Source: Aphelenchoides besseyi
Taxonomy: Eukaryota; Nematoda; Chromadorea; Rhabditida; Aphelenchoididae
Assembly: GCA_024699855.1 (NCBI GenBank)
Contig: JAMPIQ010000001.1
Span: 1-64,000, forward strand
Reading direction: 5' to 3'
Length of the DNA: 64,000 nucleotides
In this document: positions 46,551 through 58,211 of the stretch, piece after piece
Numbering within the stretch: position 1 is the first letter of the stretch
Layout: every line of letters begins with the position of its first letter
The notes under the pieces: model-generated
Told to the model about the DNA's origin: nothing
The model's input: only the letters and a program-made list of their open reading frames with translations
Database searches by the model: none
Made by a program: the position numbers and the translations under genes

Positions 46551-46948
46551 CCGATGTGTACAATTCTCGAATCGCTTTAATAATCGTTGGTTGCGGTAAT
46601 CTGTTTCACTGAATAAAATTTCACAACTTTGTCGAAGAACGAGGGCAATCGGACTAGTTGTTTGCAAACGAAAAGCACAGCTAAAAAAATAAAACCTTTG
46701 GATGAGAAGTAACTTCGTTACTAGTCGCTTTAGTATTTGGGTCTTTTATTGGCCATTAAAAAACTGAAGGCAACACCTGCTGTTCGATTGAATGAGCGCG
46801 TCCGCGTGGTAGTTCGAAAAACTTCATATTAGTCCTCATTTGCTTATTAACTACAAAGAAAATTTGGCCACGCTTTTGGCAATCAACACACAAGTCTTTC
46901 GGTGCGTAGACAATTTCCAACAGAAGATTGACTTTTTCGTTTAATTGG
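46551..46948. other. Spacer, nothing supported
   Basis: 398 bp between the acidic-repeat gene and a possible small secreted protein. The antisense frame 46756-47094 has no family support. Confidence 0.45.
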
Positions 46949-47245
46949 ATGTTCGTGGCAATTGCTGGTGCTCTCAGTTTTCCGTTCCTTGTTTCTGGTT
47001 CACTTGTTTCTGTGACTCCATTGGAACGTTTGGCCATTCGTTGCGGCAACGGTGTGCCGTGTGATCGACGGACAGTTGGACGTGTTTTGTGCATTGAGAA
47101 TGAAACACAATGTTGGTTTGTGTTCTATTTCAAACCAGAACTTCTAATATGGTTCCTTCGAATATTCTTCTTCTTTTGTACCCTAGATCTTTTGGTTTTG
47201 AATTTTAATGAACGTGTTCCCGAAGCTATCGGCGATTACTTTTGA
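46949..47245 (+). CDS. Possible small secreted or membrane protein (98 aa)
   Basis: Uninterrupted frame starting MFVAIAGALSFPFLVSGSLV, a plausible signal peptide, followed by a four-cysteine core (IRCGNGVPCDRRTVGRVLC, ENETQCW) and a very hydrophobic stretch (LLIWFLRIFFFFCTLDLLVL) near the end. An AATAAA lies about 30 bp beyond the stop. A short intron could alternatively be removed at GTTTGTGTTC...AACCAG. No family is recognised. The antisense frame 46756-47094 is considered a shadow. Confidence 0.42.
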   Translation: MFVAIAGALSFPFLVSGSLVSVTPLERLAIRCGNGVPCDRRTVGRVLCIENETQCWFVFYFKPELLIWFLRIFFFFCTLDLLVLNFNERVPEAIGDYF

Positions 47246-48011
47246 TTCTCCTGAGCTTATCGTTCAGTTGACTTCTGAATAAACGAACTTGTTTCTTCGA
47301 CCGAATGCTTTCAAATCAATAAGTGCAAGTTAATTTTCCTAATATTAAGCTTCGACACCGAAAAGAAAACTAAGACCACTAATATAAAGCTAACGTTTAA
47401 CGAACTAGAGACTAATAATCACACTTTCCCCGACCTTTTAAGCATCGAATTTTCTTGCCATTGGATGAGTGAAATGAGCGTTAACGGGTGTTATCAGTTT
47501 TTGTCTTTGTACCTCCGATTCGATCAGCCCCACGTCAACAAACTTGGCGAAAGGCAAACAATTGAGTCAGTTCATTTTCTTGCGAGATTCCCACAGAATT
47601 CATGTTAACAATAACAGTCGAAATATGCCCGCCAAACCAGCCGACTCAGCGGCACACAAGCAAGTAAACCACACAGTAAACTCACTACAATCATCTAAGC
47701 TTTCAACAACCACAACAACGATACCGACGGTATGTATATTCAAAGACCAGACGCCGCGTTTCCGGGCGTCGAAACCAGTGAGCTCGAAGTTCTATTCTTC
47801 AGATTTCTTACTGTTCTTAAGATTGACAAGCACATTATGCGAAGCATGTAGACACCAACTGGGCCATCATACAACCACTCACTACTAAGCTCTGATTAAC
47901 AACACATACACAGAAAGGGCTTAGATTCGAGTTTACCTTTTGAACTATAAGATTGCTCAAAGCTCATTGGTTCAATAGCAAATTATACGCAGTTTGTATT
48001 TATATAATAAT
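47246..48011. other. Intergenic, nothing supported
   Basis: A 114-codon plus-strand frame (47544-47888) is low in coding character (poly-Thr run, no splice sites). No repeat was recognised. Confidence 0.45.
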
Positions 48012-48575
48012 TAGTAGAAGCAGTTGACTTGAAAATGTAACAGAAAAGAATGTCAACCATCAGATGTTAACCTCCGAGAGAAGTCAACTTCCGTTGACTA
48101 CAACTCGTGAACTAGCGACTGTAGAAGCTTGTAATTAACAGAACAACAATAGGCACTATTGAACTCTAAACCCTGTGAATATTAGCGGAATCCAATCGGT
48201 CAACGAGCTAAAATACACAACACCCTCCATTCCCTTGTATAGCACGTCCTTCGCGCAAACCGATGTAGTTCGGGGATTTTGGCAACAACTAGTGCTCATA
48301 TTATATCATTAGAAGGCCCAATAAACTTGCTATTTATTGTGCTCAAATTCGTAGCCATCGGATAACTGAGAGCAATTCAACGCCGAAAAGTTTGTCAAAA
48401 AATCGCTAAAGATTGCAAACGCCTGTGCAACTCTTCCCGCTAATGATGAAACCCTATAATATGGCACACATTTTGACAAGCGTACGCGAGTACAAAACCA
48501 AAAGCTTGACGAGCAGAGATTGACCGAGAGCAGAGATGAAGTCGAAAACATACTTAAAAATCGCTAATATCGATT
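48012..48575 (-). repeat. Dispersed repeat, copy 2 (inverted partner 30733-31299)
   Basis: Reverse-complement copy of the 30.7-31.3 kb element, differing at few positions (for example GATTTTTAAG against GATTTTTGAG near the outer end). The internal palindrome around TCAACTTCCGTTGA is conserved. The flanks differ, so only the element itself moved or was duplicated. Confidence 0.88.
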
Positions 48576-50678
48576 CCTGCGAAATTGACTAAACAGTTTT
48601 AGTGTTTGATTCTAAGTCTCAAAAATAGTTGAATACAAATAAATCAACTAGTATTGCTAATTGTAAGTTAATCGATTCACTGGTCGCAGAAGCCGAAGTT
48701 CGCAAATGCAGCTTAAAACAAGGGCAAGTGAGGATCACTTTTACTCTCATATCTTGCGATTTTTCGCTTTTTTTAAACATTGAAGCACGTTATAAGAATA
48801 ATATTGAAACTAGCCATCTCACTGTCATACGGCCTGTCGATTCAAACTCCCTTCTTGCGAACTTGACTCTTTATCGCACTCACCTTTTTGCTGCTCATCG
48901 AATCGCCGACCACGTTCGTTTTCGCGAACCTTCACGCCCGAGGCAACAACGAGCAGCTCACCGCAACTAAACGAACAAACCGGCTTGCGCGAGTCAAAGG
49001 TATCTTCTTCATCGATGTGCGCATTCACCAACTGCCCTAGAGATTAGCTCGAATGCAAGTTTCTGCGAATTGTGTTCGTGATTTTGTTTACAAATCGCAT
49101 CTTCTTTTCATGCTTGATGTAATTTAAGGAAACTGGCACAAATGTTTTCGTCTCTGATTACTGTTTTCTGTTGAAGCATCTAACAATCGAAAATTTTGAC
49201 CTCATCGTCCGAATGAACGTCTTCGACATAATTAGCTTATTTGTCTAAACTTTGATAGAAGTGTTTGTGCGCAGGGTTTTCGCTTTGTTGGAAATCTCGT
49301 ATCACGCAAACAACCTTCGTTTTGGCGCAATTACAAAAGAAGATTGAACCGGTTATTCGCCCAATTCGTCCATCGTTCTCACTATTAAGTTTTCGGCCTC
49401 CTAGTGGGGTTGCGGTTGAAATACAAACGCTCATTTAACATAAAAGTAGACGTTCTTGTGTTCATAAGGTGGTGAAGCGTGCAGCAGGTTTCATAACGTG
49501 ATTTTCCGGTCGCCCACATTCATTTGACTGTCGACTTGCAATTTCGGCTGTAAAGTCGACTTGCGAGTGAATTTGCCGCCGGCTATTGAGTAACTTAAGC
49601 CTTTTGTTGTTGTTCCTGTCAAACTTGTTCAAGGCCGACAAGACAAAAAACGTTTACGTTGCAGACATGAATTTTTGAACCTTCGCTGAAATTAAGGTCG
49701 ATCGTTATGAGCCCACGTTCCGAAGTAAACAACAATCACTCACAAGGTTGTGTCGGTAATCGACGGCTACGAAATCCAACGAATAACAACACAAAGTCAT
49801 AAACGAAGATGCACTCTTTCACTCTGCGTTCCATGGTCTTTTGTGCAATAAAGTACGTACTTAGAGCGACAGCGTGACTTTTCGTTGTTCTTCCATGAAT
49901 GCGTTCGATCTAATTAAACTCGTGGTAAGAACTCCAACGGATGTTCTCATCAATACGCACGGCTGTAGATGTTAACTTGTTTCTCGGATGTTTTTTTGCT
50001 TACATCTTGTGATTATAAGGTGTGGTCACTTCTCAAAATCTGATCGATCTTTTACTGTGATATCACAAACATTAGGCGTCGTTTCTCCATTAGTTTACTC
50101 ATTACACAACTTTACAGCTGTCAATTGTCGTCTTTAGAAATCACAATCTTCTTGTTGACTCCACCCATTCTCGGTAACAAGAGTGCATAAAGAGGCGTGT
50201 TTTCGTATTGTATACTAATCAACCGACGAATCGAACGTATTTTAACTGTTCGCCTCCAAACTCTTTAAACTGTCCATTTTGACTGCGACTCGACTTGCGC
50301 CTCTCGATTACATCGCCGCTTCAGACAGATCAACGGGAAGGCGTGAGAATCGGCGAGGGAACTTCTTCCGACTGTCAAAGCAGAAAAAATTGCGGAATCT
50401 TCTTTCTCGCATCGTTCTTCCTTTTTGCAGAATGAAGAGTCGAGCAACCTCTCGACTTGCAAGCTCGTAACCGCAAACTTAAAAGCGAAATTGACCGTCA
50501 AAATGTTCGTATTGAAAGTTTTGCGCGATTGTTCAAAGTTTTTAGAGCAAAACATTGAATCGAAATACGCGACTATCTACCTAGCTTCCATTGTGTTTGA
50601 GTATCTGTATCGTTAATCTTAGCGCCTACAAAATGTCCGTATATTCCTTTCGTGATTAGAGCAATCGTTTCAGAAAAG
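48576..50678. other. 2.1-kb gene-poor region
   Basis: Several frames of 60-115 codons on both strands without splice sites, motifs or signal peptides. Presumably includes the promoter of the SEC14-like gene. Confidence 0.45.
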
Positions 50679-52620
50679 ATGCTCACTTCTGTCCGTCAAT
50701 GGTCAGTTCGCAGAAACGAACAGAACGCAACGGACAATCTAAGTGTCGATAGTGCAGAGTCTGTGAACTCATCGAAAGATGATCAACGGTAAGTTCGCTT
50801 TTACACTTCAAACCACGTGCTTTTTGTCGACCTTCAATTGATTTCGATAACAAGACACTCACTCAGTGTATCTTTCTAACCACAGTGTTATCAGCCAATT
50901 TCCAAATTAGCAGCATTTCAACACCGTTTGGTTATCAATTTTGCTACACGTCCACTGTCTAGTCCAAAAAATATGATTGACAAGAAGTTATTTTAATAGC
51001 AATCGCATTGAATATAAGCAGTATGCGTTATAATTTTTCAGTTCTTTCACACTTTTGAAAACTTGTTTGTTCGGACAATAAAGTCCAAATAAGCATTTGA
51101 CGCTAATGGCTCAACTTTGTTGTGGTTTTGATTAATGGAGCAGCTGAAAAAACTCGAAACTTATTGACGACTTTAGCTTCTATTCCACTTAACTGTTAAG
51201 TCCCGTTTATTCACAAAACACCACGTTCTCCAGCAAATATGTAGATAAAATGCTTTACTTTTATTAGAGATCTGTTTTCAGGATGTCACCGACGCTAAGC
51301 GATTCAATCTCCGAGACACAAACATCAATTGACTCATCCAATAGCGTGTTAGGTCCCGATGAATTGTCCAAAGTTGCGGAACTGCGCGAACGTCTCGGAG
51401 CCGAAGTTCTCGCCGCAACACCGCTTTTCGACGATGACCTTTCCTTGTGGCGTTGGATAAGCGGTTGGAATGGAAAATGGTCGGAAATCATTTCACGTTT
51501 CTTGAAAGCATCGAACATTCTTGAGTGTTTGGGTGCCAATGAATTGGACTTTGAAGATCCGGATTCACTAAATGAGTATATTCGTGGACTATATCCCGCA
51601 TGCGATTACTTCACCGGCGGATTAATGGGTTATGATAAAGAAGGGAACCCAATTGTTGTTCAGTGTGTTGGAAAGATTTATCCGAAATTGCTAGTACATT
51701 GCGGACGTGTTTCGGATGTCTTTCGGTTAAGTGTTCTTGAAGCATCTTCGACCTTAAAACTAATTAAGTTAGTTAACAGCAACAACTCAGTAACCACGAA
51801 GATTCTAGAAAACAGGAAAAAAAGTTGGGCAAACAATTGGGAATCGTTTTGATTCTCGATCTTGAAGGGTTGTGTATGGATCATGTTGTACCGCAGACAA
51901 TCAAAGTTTACATGAATTTGCTTCGATTGTTACAGGTAACTCAAATTCATAGTTTATAATTTACTCGAGCCTTTAAGGACATGTTCCCGGAAACTGCACA
52001 GAAAATTTACATCATTAACGCTCCCTCGATGTTCGCTTCAGCATACAGTTTGGTGAAGCCGGCAATCGCCGAAAAGAGTCGACAAAAAGTCCAAGTGCTA
52101 AGTAGTGCTTATGCTGAAACTTTGTTCGAAGAGTTGGGTGCCGATAACATTTACAGTTTCTGGCAGGGATCAAAAGTGGCGAATCGTGGAGAAAAAACCA
52201 CAGGAACACTACGAATGGGTAAGTGGATTGGTAATTTCCTCTAATCAATAAGCTTTTTCAGGCGGAGTTCCACCCGAGAATCTTCGCTACACTGCTGAAG
52301 GAAACAAGCATCACGCCGCCGATTCGGATTTAACTCGTGTTGTTGTTCGGGCTCGAAATTCACACAAATTCGACGTTGATTGCAAAGCCGGCCAGCGACT
52401 TCGTTGGTTTTTCCACACGAATGGCGACATCGATTTCAGTGTTCATTTCGGGGATCAGTTGGTGGTTCCCCGATTCCGTCTGCATACCGACTATGTTCCC
52501 GAATACAATTCGGTTATTGCCAAAGAAACCGGCACCTATACGATTATCTTTGACAACTCGTTCTCGACTTTCTTCAGCAAAGAAGTTCGATTTACGGTTG
52601 TTGTCGATGATGTTGAATAA
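50679..52620 (+). CDS. SEC14-like lipid-transfer protein with CRAL-TRIO and GOLD domains
   Basis: Cytosolic lipid-binding protein of the SEC14L/CTG group. Exon 1 (MLTSVRQWSVRRNEQ...) is preceded by TTTCAG just 5 bases before the ATG, as at a trans-splice site. A roughly 490-bp intron joins it to MSPTLSDSISETQTS. The CRAL-TRIO-N and lipid-binding parts read LWRWISGWNGKWSE, PACDYFTGGLMGYDKEGNPI, then, after an intron at about 51767-51820, LGKQLGIVLILDLEGL, QTIKVYMNLLRLLQDMFPE, TAQKIYIINAPSMFASAYSL. The GOLD domain follows: VVRARNSHKFDVDCKAGQRL, RWFFHTNGDIDFSVHFG, ETGTYTIIFDNSFSTFF. The N-terminal segment before the lipid domain is longer than usual and disordered. Confidence 0.92.
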
Positions 52621-52717
52621 TTTAGTTCATTGTACATAAATTCAATTAATAACAAGCCCATTTCTTTATTTCATTTCTCACAAGACACAATAAATCGGAC
52701 ATTTTAACCCGGACATC
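52621..52717. terminator. Convergent 3' ends sharing 97 bp
   Basis: The stops of the plus-strand SEC14-like gene (52620) and the minus-strand 52718 gene face each other. AATAAA occurs on the plus strand near 52690 and on the minus strand near 52664, so the two transcripts probably overlap at their 3' ends. Confidence 0.6.
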
Positions 52718-53215
52718 TCAGGCACTTGTCTTCGTTATAACGAAAACCGTAATGCCAGCGAGTGAAATTGAGAAATTGATTCCGAAAAACACCATCGATA
52801 CGCTCATACAAATGGCTTGCTTTTTTAACTGTGCATAGTCTTCTGGATCTTCTTCCACCGCTCCGAGCTCGTCTTGATCCTCTTCGTCTTCGCCTTGTCC
52901 TCCCGTATTGTTCACATCTTGCTGATAGCCGGATTGGATTCCTCCGAATTTTTCTTGATTAGCTCCAGTGCCATCAGCAGCCAATACACTTTGAAGCTAA
53001 AGCCAAAATATAAACACGAATCTCCGCATTCAACCCACTGGTGCGTTATTAGCTGCCGGAGCACCGGCATCTTGATTTTGATTGATCGCAGCCGCTACTT
53101 GATTTGCAGCAATTGGATCGGGAGCATTTCTCGGATTTGCCACGTTTGCCGCCTGATTTTGTACCGGTACTGGCTGAGCACCGGGCAACAACGGTTCGTA
53201 TTGTTGGTCTCCCAT
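52718..53215 (-). CDS. Unknown single-pass membrane protein, disordered acidic N-terminus
   Basis: Two exons joined across a 45-bp intron (GTGGGT...GCTTTAG at about 52997-53041). The N-terminus (MGDQQYEPLLPGAQPVP, then Ala/Asn/Gln-rich) and the middle (GGQGEDEEDQDELGAVEEDP) are disordered; a single helix near the C-terminus (ICMSVSMVFFGINFSISLAG ITVFVIT region) predicts a tail-type anchor with most of the protein in the cytosol. YEPLLPG is a possible YxxPhi/dileucine-like sorting signal. Family not recognised. Confidence 0.72.
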
Positions 53216-53562
53216 CGTTTTTGTATCTGAAACAGAAAGTTCAAGTCAAAGAAATGTTGTTCAAACATGCCAATTGATTCGAGAAAAACGGAAAAGCGTC
53301 AACAACCGAACTCTTGTTGACCAAATAAGCTGATATTATCATCGAATTTGCATAAAAGTTTTAAAATGCAGATTTCAGAATCCAATAATTGAATTCACTG
53401 TTTGTAAGAGCAACTTTTTATTGTGCCAAAACTCAACAATTGATCATTACGCGCATATCAAACGGTAATAACAAAACGAATATAACAAGCAACAAATCGG
53501 TGGAAACCGGTTAACATTCTAATGGACTAATTGTGCGTAATAGACAGACTCCTATTGTGTGA
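53216..53562. other. Spacer, nothing supported
   Basis: 347 bp upstream of the 52718-53215 gene and downstream of ALKBH6; presumed promoter plus 3' flank. Confidence 0.45.
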
Positions 53563-54575
53563 TCATTTGCCCACGAGTGCGCCAACATTCAACTTCTTGA
53601 CCTGTGGAACATTTCGAATGGTCAATGAAACGCGGATGTGGCGTTCGATCGACGAACCCAACGGTAAACTTTTCGGTCGATTGAAGACCTTTTCGTTAAT
53701 GATGTCCGCCCGTAATTCACGTATTCCGTGCAACAGTTCGTATGCGTGATCCTTAATCAAAACCAGACTTCTTGGCTGAAGTAAAATCGATCCGATTTGT
53801 CGTTGCTCGAGACTACGCTTTTGACCACCCTGCAAAGAAATTGCTGGAATAGGAAACTGAACGTGTAAACACTAGCCTGCAATGGTTCGTAGAAATCAAG
53901 GCACGTAGAGCTGCCAAGAGAAAGTGTGGAGATTAGTGGATGAAATGCCGGTCCATCGGTGTGAGGCTGAAATCGAATAATCAAAAAATTAGGCACGCAA
54001 ATAAACTCACCATAATACCCTGCTGTGGCAGATATTCGTTAATAAGAACGTGATTCGGACGATGGTCGCTTGAAAACGCTGACTTGACGGTCATGATCTT
54101 GTCGATAATTGTTTGAAGCCACTGCAAGAAAACAATAAGAACCAAAAGAATGAACTCACATCCGGTAAATCCCCATCCGAAATCAAACCATGCTGACCGA
54201 CCAATCCACCCCAAGATTGCAATCTTCGATTCCGAAGCGTGTCCCATTTGGGCTTTGGTACGGCATAAACTCGTGCTAAAAGGCGCTGCTCTTCTTCTAT
54301 GGTAATAAAGTTTGGGATGTAACGGATTGTGTCAGGAGCCTAAAAACAATATGAGAACTTGGAAGATCTGAACTCACATTTTTTACGATGAAATCATTTG
54401 CGTCAAGAGTCGGCTTGATTGTCCTATTTGCTGTTCTTTCATCCTTGTATTCAGTGGCCTTTGAGTTGGTTCCAACATCTTTGTTCATTTTTGCATGGCT
54501 GAAAGCAATGAAACTCCTCTCAAGGCTCAAAACAATCAAATAACAAGCTGTTGCTAACAGTTTCAAAGTTGCCAT
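53563..54575 (-). CDS. ALKBH6: ALKBH6-like 2-oxoglutarate/Fe(II) dioxygenase
   Basis: AlkB-family oxygenase; human ALKBH6 is nuclear/cytosolic and its substrate is still debated. Exons give DTIRYIPNFITIEEEQRLLA, VPKPKWDTLRNRRLQSWGGL, WLQTIIDKIM, NHVLINEYLPQQGIM, then PHTDGPAFHPLISTLSLGSS with the metal-binding H-x-D, LDFYEPLQA, ILLQPRSLVLIKDHAYELLHGI, and at the end RHIRVSLTIRNVPQV with the 2-oxoglutarate-binding Arg. Introns are 40-60 bp. The first ATG at 54575 adds a hydrophobic stretch (LKLLATACYLIVLSLERSF) that the family lacks; a TTTCAG soon after it could be a trans-splice acceptor, in which case the start is MNKDVGTNSK at about 54488. The gap to NOP14 upstream is only 87 bp. Confidence 0.92.
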
Positions 54576-54662
54576 TAAACTGATTATTCATTTATAAACC
54601 CTTGCAATTAACAACAAAGAACAACAAATAACAAAGTCTTAACTGAAAACAAATCCACGAGG
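54576..54662 (-). promoter_or_regulatory. Short intercistronic spacer NOP14-ALKBH6
   Basis: 87 bp between the NOP14 stop and the ALKBH6 start on the same strand. On the minus strand it contains a U-rich stretch of the type TTTGTTATTTGTTGTTCTTT and ends in TTTATAAATG. Either a nematode-style operon spacer or a very short promoter with a TATA-like box. Confidence 0.45.
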
Positions 54663-57600
54663 TCAGAACTTTTTCGCCGACTTCTTCCGTTTTTGGTAAT
54701 CCGATTCCTGAGTTTGCAGAGACGCAAGAATGTTATTCGTCTTTCGAATTCGTTCGTCGTCGATATCTTTTCGTACTTTTTGTTGATGACTAAAAGCATT
54801 AATTGAAGAAACGTATCCAAGGCTTCTAACATACCCGGCAATATAACGAGCATCCTGTCGCAGCTCTTTGACTGCCGAACGAGTTTCTCGTCTCAAACGT
54901 TTGGTCAGACGTTTTTCTTGAGCCTGCGGATCATCACGACGATGAGTCGGATGGCGAGCGTTGAAGTGTTCTTCAATTTTCGGCTCCAACATTTCGATCA
55001 TCCTAAAATTCGTTGAACAAGGTTGTTGATCAAAAAACTTACTTGATTTTCTTCGCCGCCGATTTGATCATATGACGCACTTTAAATCGTAAACTAACCA
55101 ATTTCTTCACAATCCCTAATGTTTCCTTAACTTCAGCGCCTAAAATTGACGGATAGTTGTTCACTGGCAAACGTTCCAATTGAAATTCGAATTGTCTAAA
55201 CACGGTAGTCATGAAATTTGAAAAACTTGATACCTGAATATAGTTGAATAAGTGTCGGGAATGTTATCGTAGAGTTGAGCAAAATATCGGGTTAGCGAAA
55301 CTGCCAGACGGATCACTTGTAAATCCAACAGACGATGTTGATTCAGTGATCTAAAGTTATTTGTTAATAGAACGCAAGAATTCAACTCACTTGACATCCT
55401 CAGAAGTGTAAACGGAACGCAATGATAAGACAGTAACAGTTTGTAGTTGTGACTAAGAAACCGTTCAATTGTGCTCTCAGATTGATAACTGACCTTATCG
55501 TTCAGGTACAACATGTGTCGATGTGGCTTTGAAACGGGAAATCCAATGCCGTTAAACGATTGACCAGTGGAGTTTTCAGTGGCCATCATGAGTACGCCGT
55601 GCAAAAAAGCTAGAACCTCCGGACAATATCTAACATAAGATCAATTAAGGAAATGAATTATAAAACCTAACCGTTTGGATTCCTCGACCCAAAGTGCCAT
55701 TTCGTTGCAAATCAAAAGGACTTTGGCGCAGTCAAGAGCATTGTGGATTCGAGCACGTGAAATGCAGTCCATGACCAACGCAGTTGCAGGCAAACAAATC
55801 GCATGAATCCGATCAGAAACAGAAAAAACGGCATAAGTGACACGAAGGAATGCAAAGAACTTGAAATTCGGTGCCGTTCTCCGATTCGTTTTCACTTCAT
55901 TGAAAATCCGATCAAAAAGAAAAAGAAACTGAACAGCAAACTTTGTAGAGTTGAACTGAAATTTTTCATTTAGTTGTGTATCCACTGCTTGTATACTTTT
56001 GCACGTTGGTAGATGCCTTGAGCCAATTCGTTCAACCGATCCAATTCAACATAGTTGTTGGCCGTAATCTCATACCAAAACTTCGCCACCGGACCGTCGC
56101 TATTTGGTTCTTCAGATTGAATGATTTCCTCGATTCGTGATTTTTTCCTTGGAATCACAGTCGGCTCAGCTGCTTGTTCGTCTGATTGTTCTTCAAGGTC
56201 CTCCAAATCACTAGCTAATTGCTCGTCACTTTCTGCACCATCTTCATCTATTTCTTCGTCGTCTTCCAAGTCGCTTTCTTCCTCTGCAGTGTCTTCAAAG
56301 TCTACGAACTCATCACCGTCGAGTTTCTCTTCTTCAAAGTCCAAATCGTCTTGGGTCCAAAATTCCGGCTCTTCATCAGCACTTTGTCCAACAACTGGCT
56401 TCGAGTTCTTCAGGATTCCCTTCAAGGGCGCGTCTTTCAAAATCGGGTTTCCTTGAGCGTCGTATCGCAATTGAAACTCTTCAGATTGAGTGATTGCTCG
56501 TTTCCGTCTGTTCACTCCAACATCTTCATCAACTGACGGGTGTTCCGCAAAAGTCTGAAACAAACTCGACAATAATACCTGATGAATGAGAGACTTACCA
56601 CTTCGCCTTCAGTCATTCGCTTCTGTCGCTCGGCTTCCGACTTCTCAACTCGTTTCTGTTCGTATTCCGTCTGTTTAAGCGGATCTTTTCGTGGATCGAG
56701 AGCAGGAGCTTTTTTGTCGAACTCCAGTTGTTGATACTAAATAATGTGTTACAACAATTCCTAAGTCAGAAATTAACTAACCAAAGCCATGTAGTCGTCG
56801 TCTTCTTCGTTCGTTTTCTCTTCACTTCGCCCAAATTTCAATTCGCCGGCACCGCGAAGTTCCGTGAACTGTTCGTCCAGTTTCTGCCATTGTTCCAACT
56901 GAAGTTTCCGATCACGTTGACGCAAAGCTTTTTGTTGTTTGCTGTTTGAAATGATTTGATCCAACATTTCTTTCCTGAACATTCACGTTCATAAAAACAT
57001 CACTTAAAAAAAACATACCGCGTCAACTTACGGCCGTGTTCATCGGTTTTCGTCGATTCCAACGATCCACCGCCGAATGAAGTTTGAGCTAACAATTCGG
57101 GATCCAGATCCTCTTCCTCGTTTTGCTCGTGGCCCACACCACGCTGGAACTTCTCGGCCTCTGTCAAGTGATCAAGCAAATGGTCCAACGTGTCTTCTTC
57201 TTTTGCTGAAACCAGAAACTAACAACGAAAAGGTCCGCAACTTACGTTCATCGCTGAGCAGGAATTTTTCCGTTTTCTTCGAAGTCAAATTCTTTCGTTG
57301 AGCGATGAAACGCATCATCGACTTCTCGTCACTGCTCAATGTCGGATTGTTTTGTCCAAGACGTCTGTCCTTGATCTAAATTCCAAATGAAGACTTCACA
57401 GCAATCCCAAACATACTTGATTTTGCTTTCCCAACAGTTTCAGCTCCTTCCCGATCGTGTTTTTGCGAATTTCGTGCGCCTTCTTCCGCGTACCCAACGG
57501 ATTTCCGTTCGTGTAACGAGCGGTGCCAACAACCTATAAGCAGAAGATGAAACCGAGAAGTTAGAAGGCTGTCATATGAATCCTAAAACAAAAATTTAAA

Positions 57601-57702
57601 ACTCACATCTCGTTTCTGTTTTGTGTACTTCAAATCGAAGGGATTCGGCTTCGCGGTCGACGGTTTTTTTTTAGCTCCAAATGCTTTCGACTTTTTGGCC
57701 AT
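54663..57702 (-). CDS. NOP14: Nucleolar protein NOP14 (SSU processome)
   Basis: Needed for 18S rRNA maturation and small-subunit assembly in the nucleolus. Starts MAKKSKAFGAKKK..., then NPFDLKYTKQKRD, NPLGTRKKAHEIRKNTIGKE, RRLGQNNPTLSSDEKSMMRF, EEDTLDHLLDHLTEAEKFQ, LTHLG-type linkers, KEMLDQIISNSKQQKALRQ. A very acidic stretch lies around 56.2-56.4 kb (FVDFEDTAEEESDLEDDEEI). The helical C-terminal part includes PVAKFWYEITANNYVELDRL, FAFLRVTYAVFSVSD, EVLAFLHGVLMMATENS and the terminal YEPKIEE-like EMLEPKIEEHFNARHP, KELRQDARYIAGYVRSLG. Order and composition match the family; about ten short introns are present. The first intron-rich exons sit immediately beside the Merlin element. Confidence 0.93.
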
Positions 57703-57703
57703 T

Positions 57704-57947
57704 TCAAACTGTTGATGTGAACATACGTCCGAATAAAATTACAGTTTCTAAGTTGCCAGAACCCACACATTCTGCGTCCTGTTCGCTGCAAACCACAACT
57801 GAAAGAGTGAACTTTAAAGACTGAATTTCTGAGCGGCTGTCAACAATCGATTCGTACAAAAAAGGATTCTGCAAGATCATGTCCATGAGCTTATCTGTTT
57901 AATGAAAAAAGGTTTAACAGTTCATGCAACTTACATTCGATTCCCAT
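57704..57947 (-). CDS. Small upstream ORF abutting NOP14 (67 aa), function unknown
   Basis: Two exons, 57947..57935 and 57894..57704, with a 40-bp intron (GTAAGT...AAACAG). Reads MGIEYKLMDMILQNPFLYES and IVDSRSEIQSLKFTLSVVVC, ending FGRMFTSTV. Its stop is separated from the NOP14 ATG by a single base. It could be an upstream ORF in the NOP14 leader, the first gene of a bicistronic message, or the remnant of a gene cut by the Merlin insertion 22 bp upstream. The intron fits the pattern of its neighbours, which supports transcription. No family is recognised. Confidence 0.38.
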
Positions 57948-57981
57948 CAAAATTTCGAAGATCCAAGTGAAAAGTTGGGTC

Positions 57982-58076
57982 TTTTGCTGTAGTCTCCCCC
58001 TCCTCAGTTGCACCTTTTGCTGTAGTCTCCCCCCCCCTCAGTTGCACCTTTTGCTGTAGCCCCCCCCCCCTCAGGA
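57982..58076. repeat. Three tandem copies of the subterminal TIR motif
   Basis: Direct copies of TTTTGCTGTAG followed by a C-run and CTCAGTTGCACC occur at about 57982, 58016 and 58050, a period near 34 bp. The right end has only one such motif. The C-run length varies between copies. Confidence 0.85.
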
Positions 58077-58211
58077 GTTCTTCTTTTTAAGTTAACAACA
58101 AGTTTATTTTTCAACAATAACAACAACAATTGTATTTAATTTAAATCTATAACGTCCTCGCGCAATCGTATGTCGCGTTCCACAGCATCGCCACCATTGT
58201 CGTTGTCTTCG

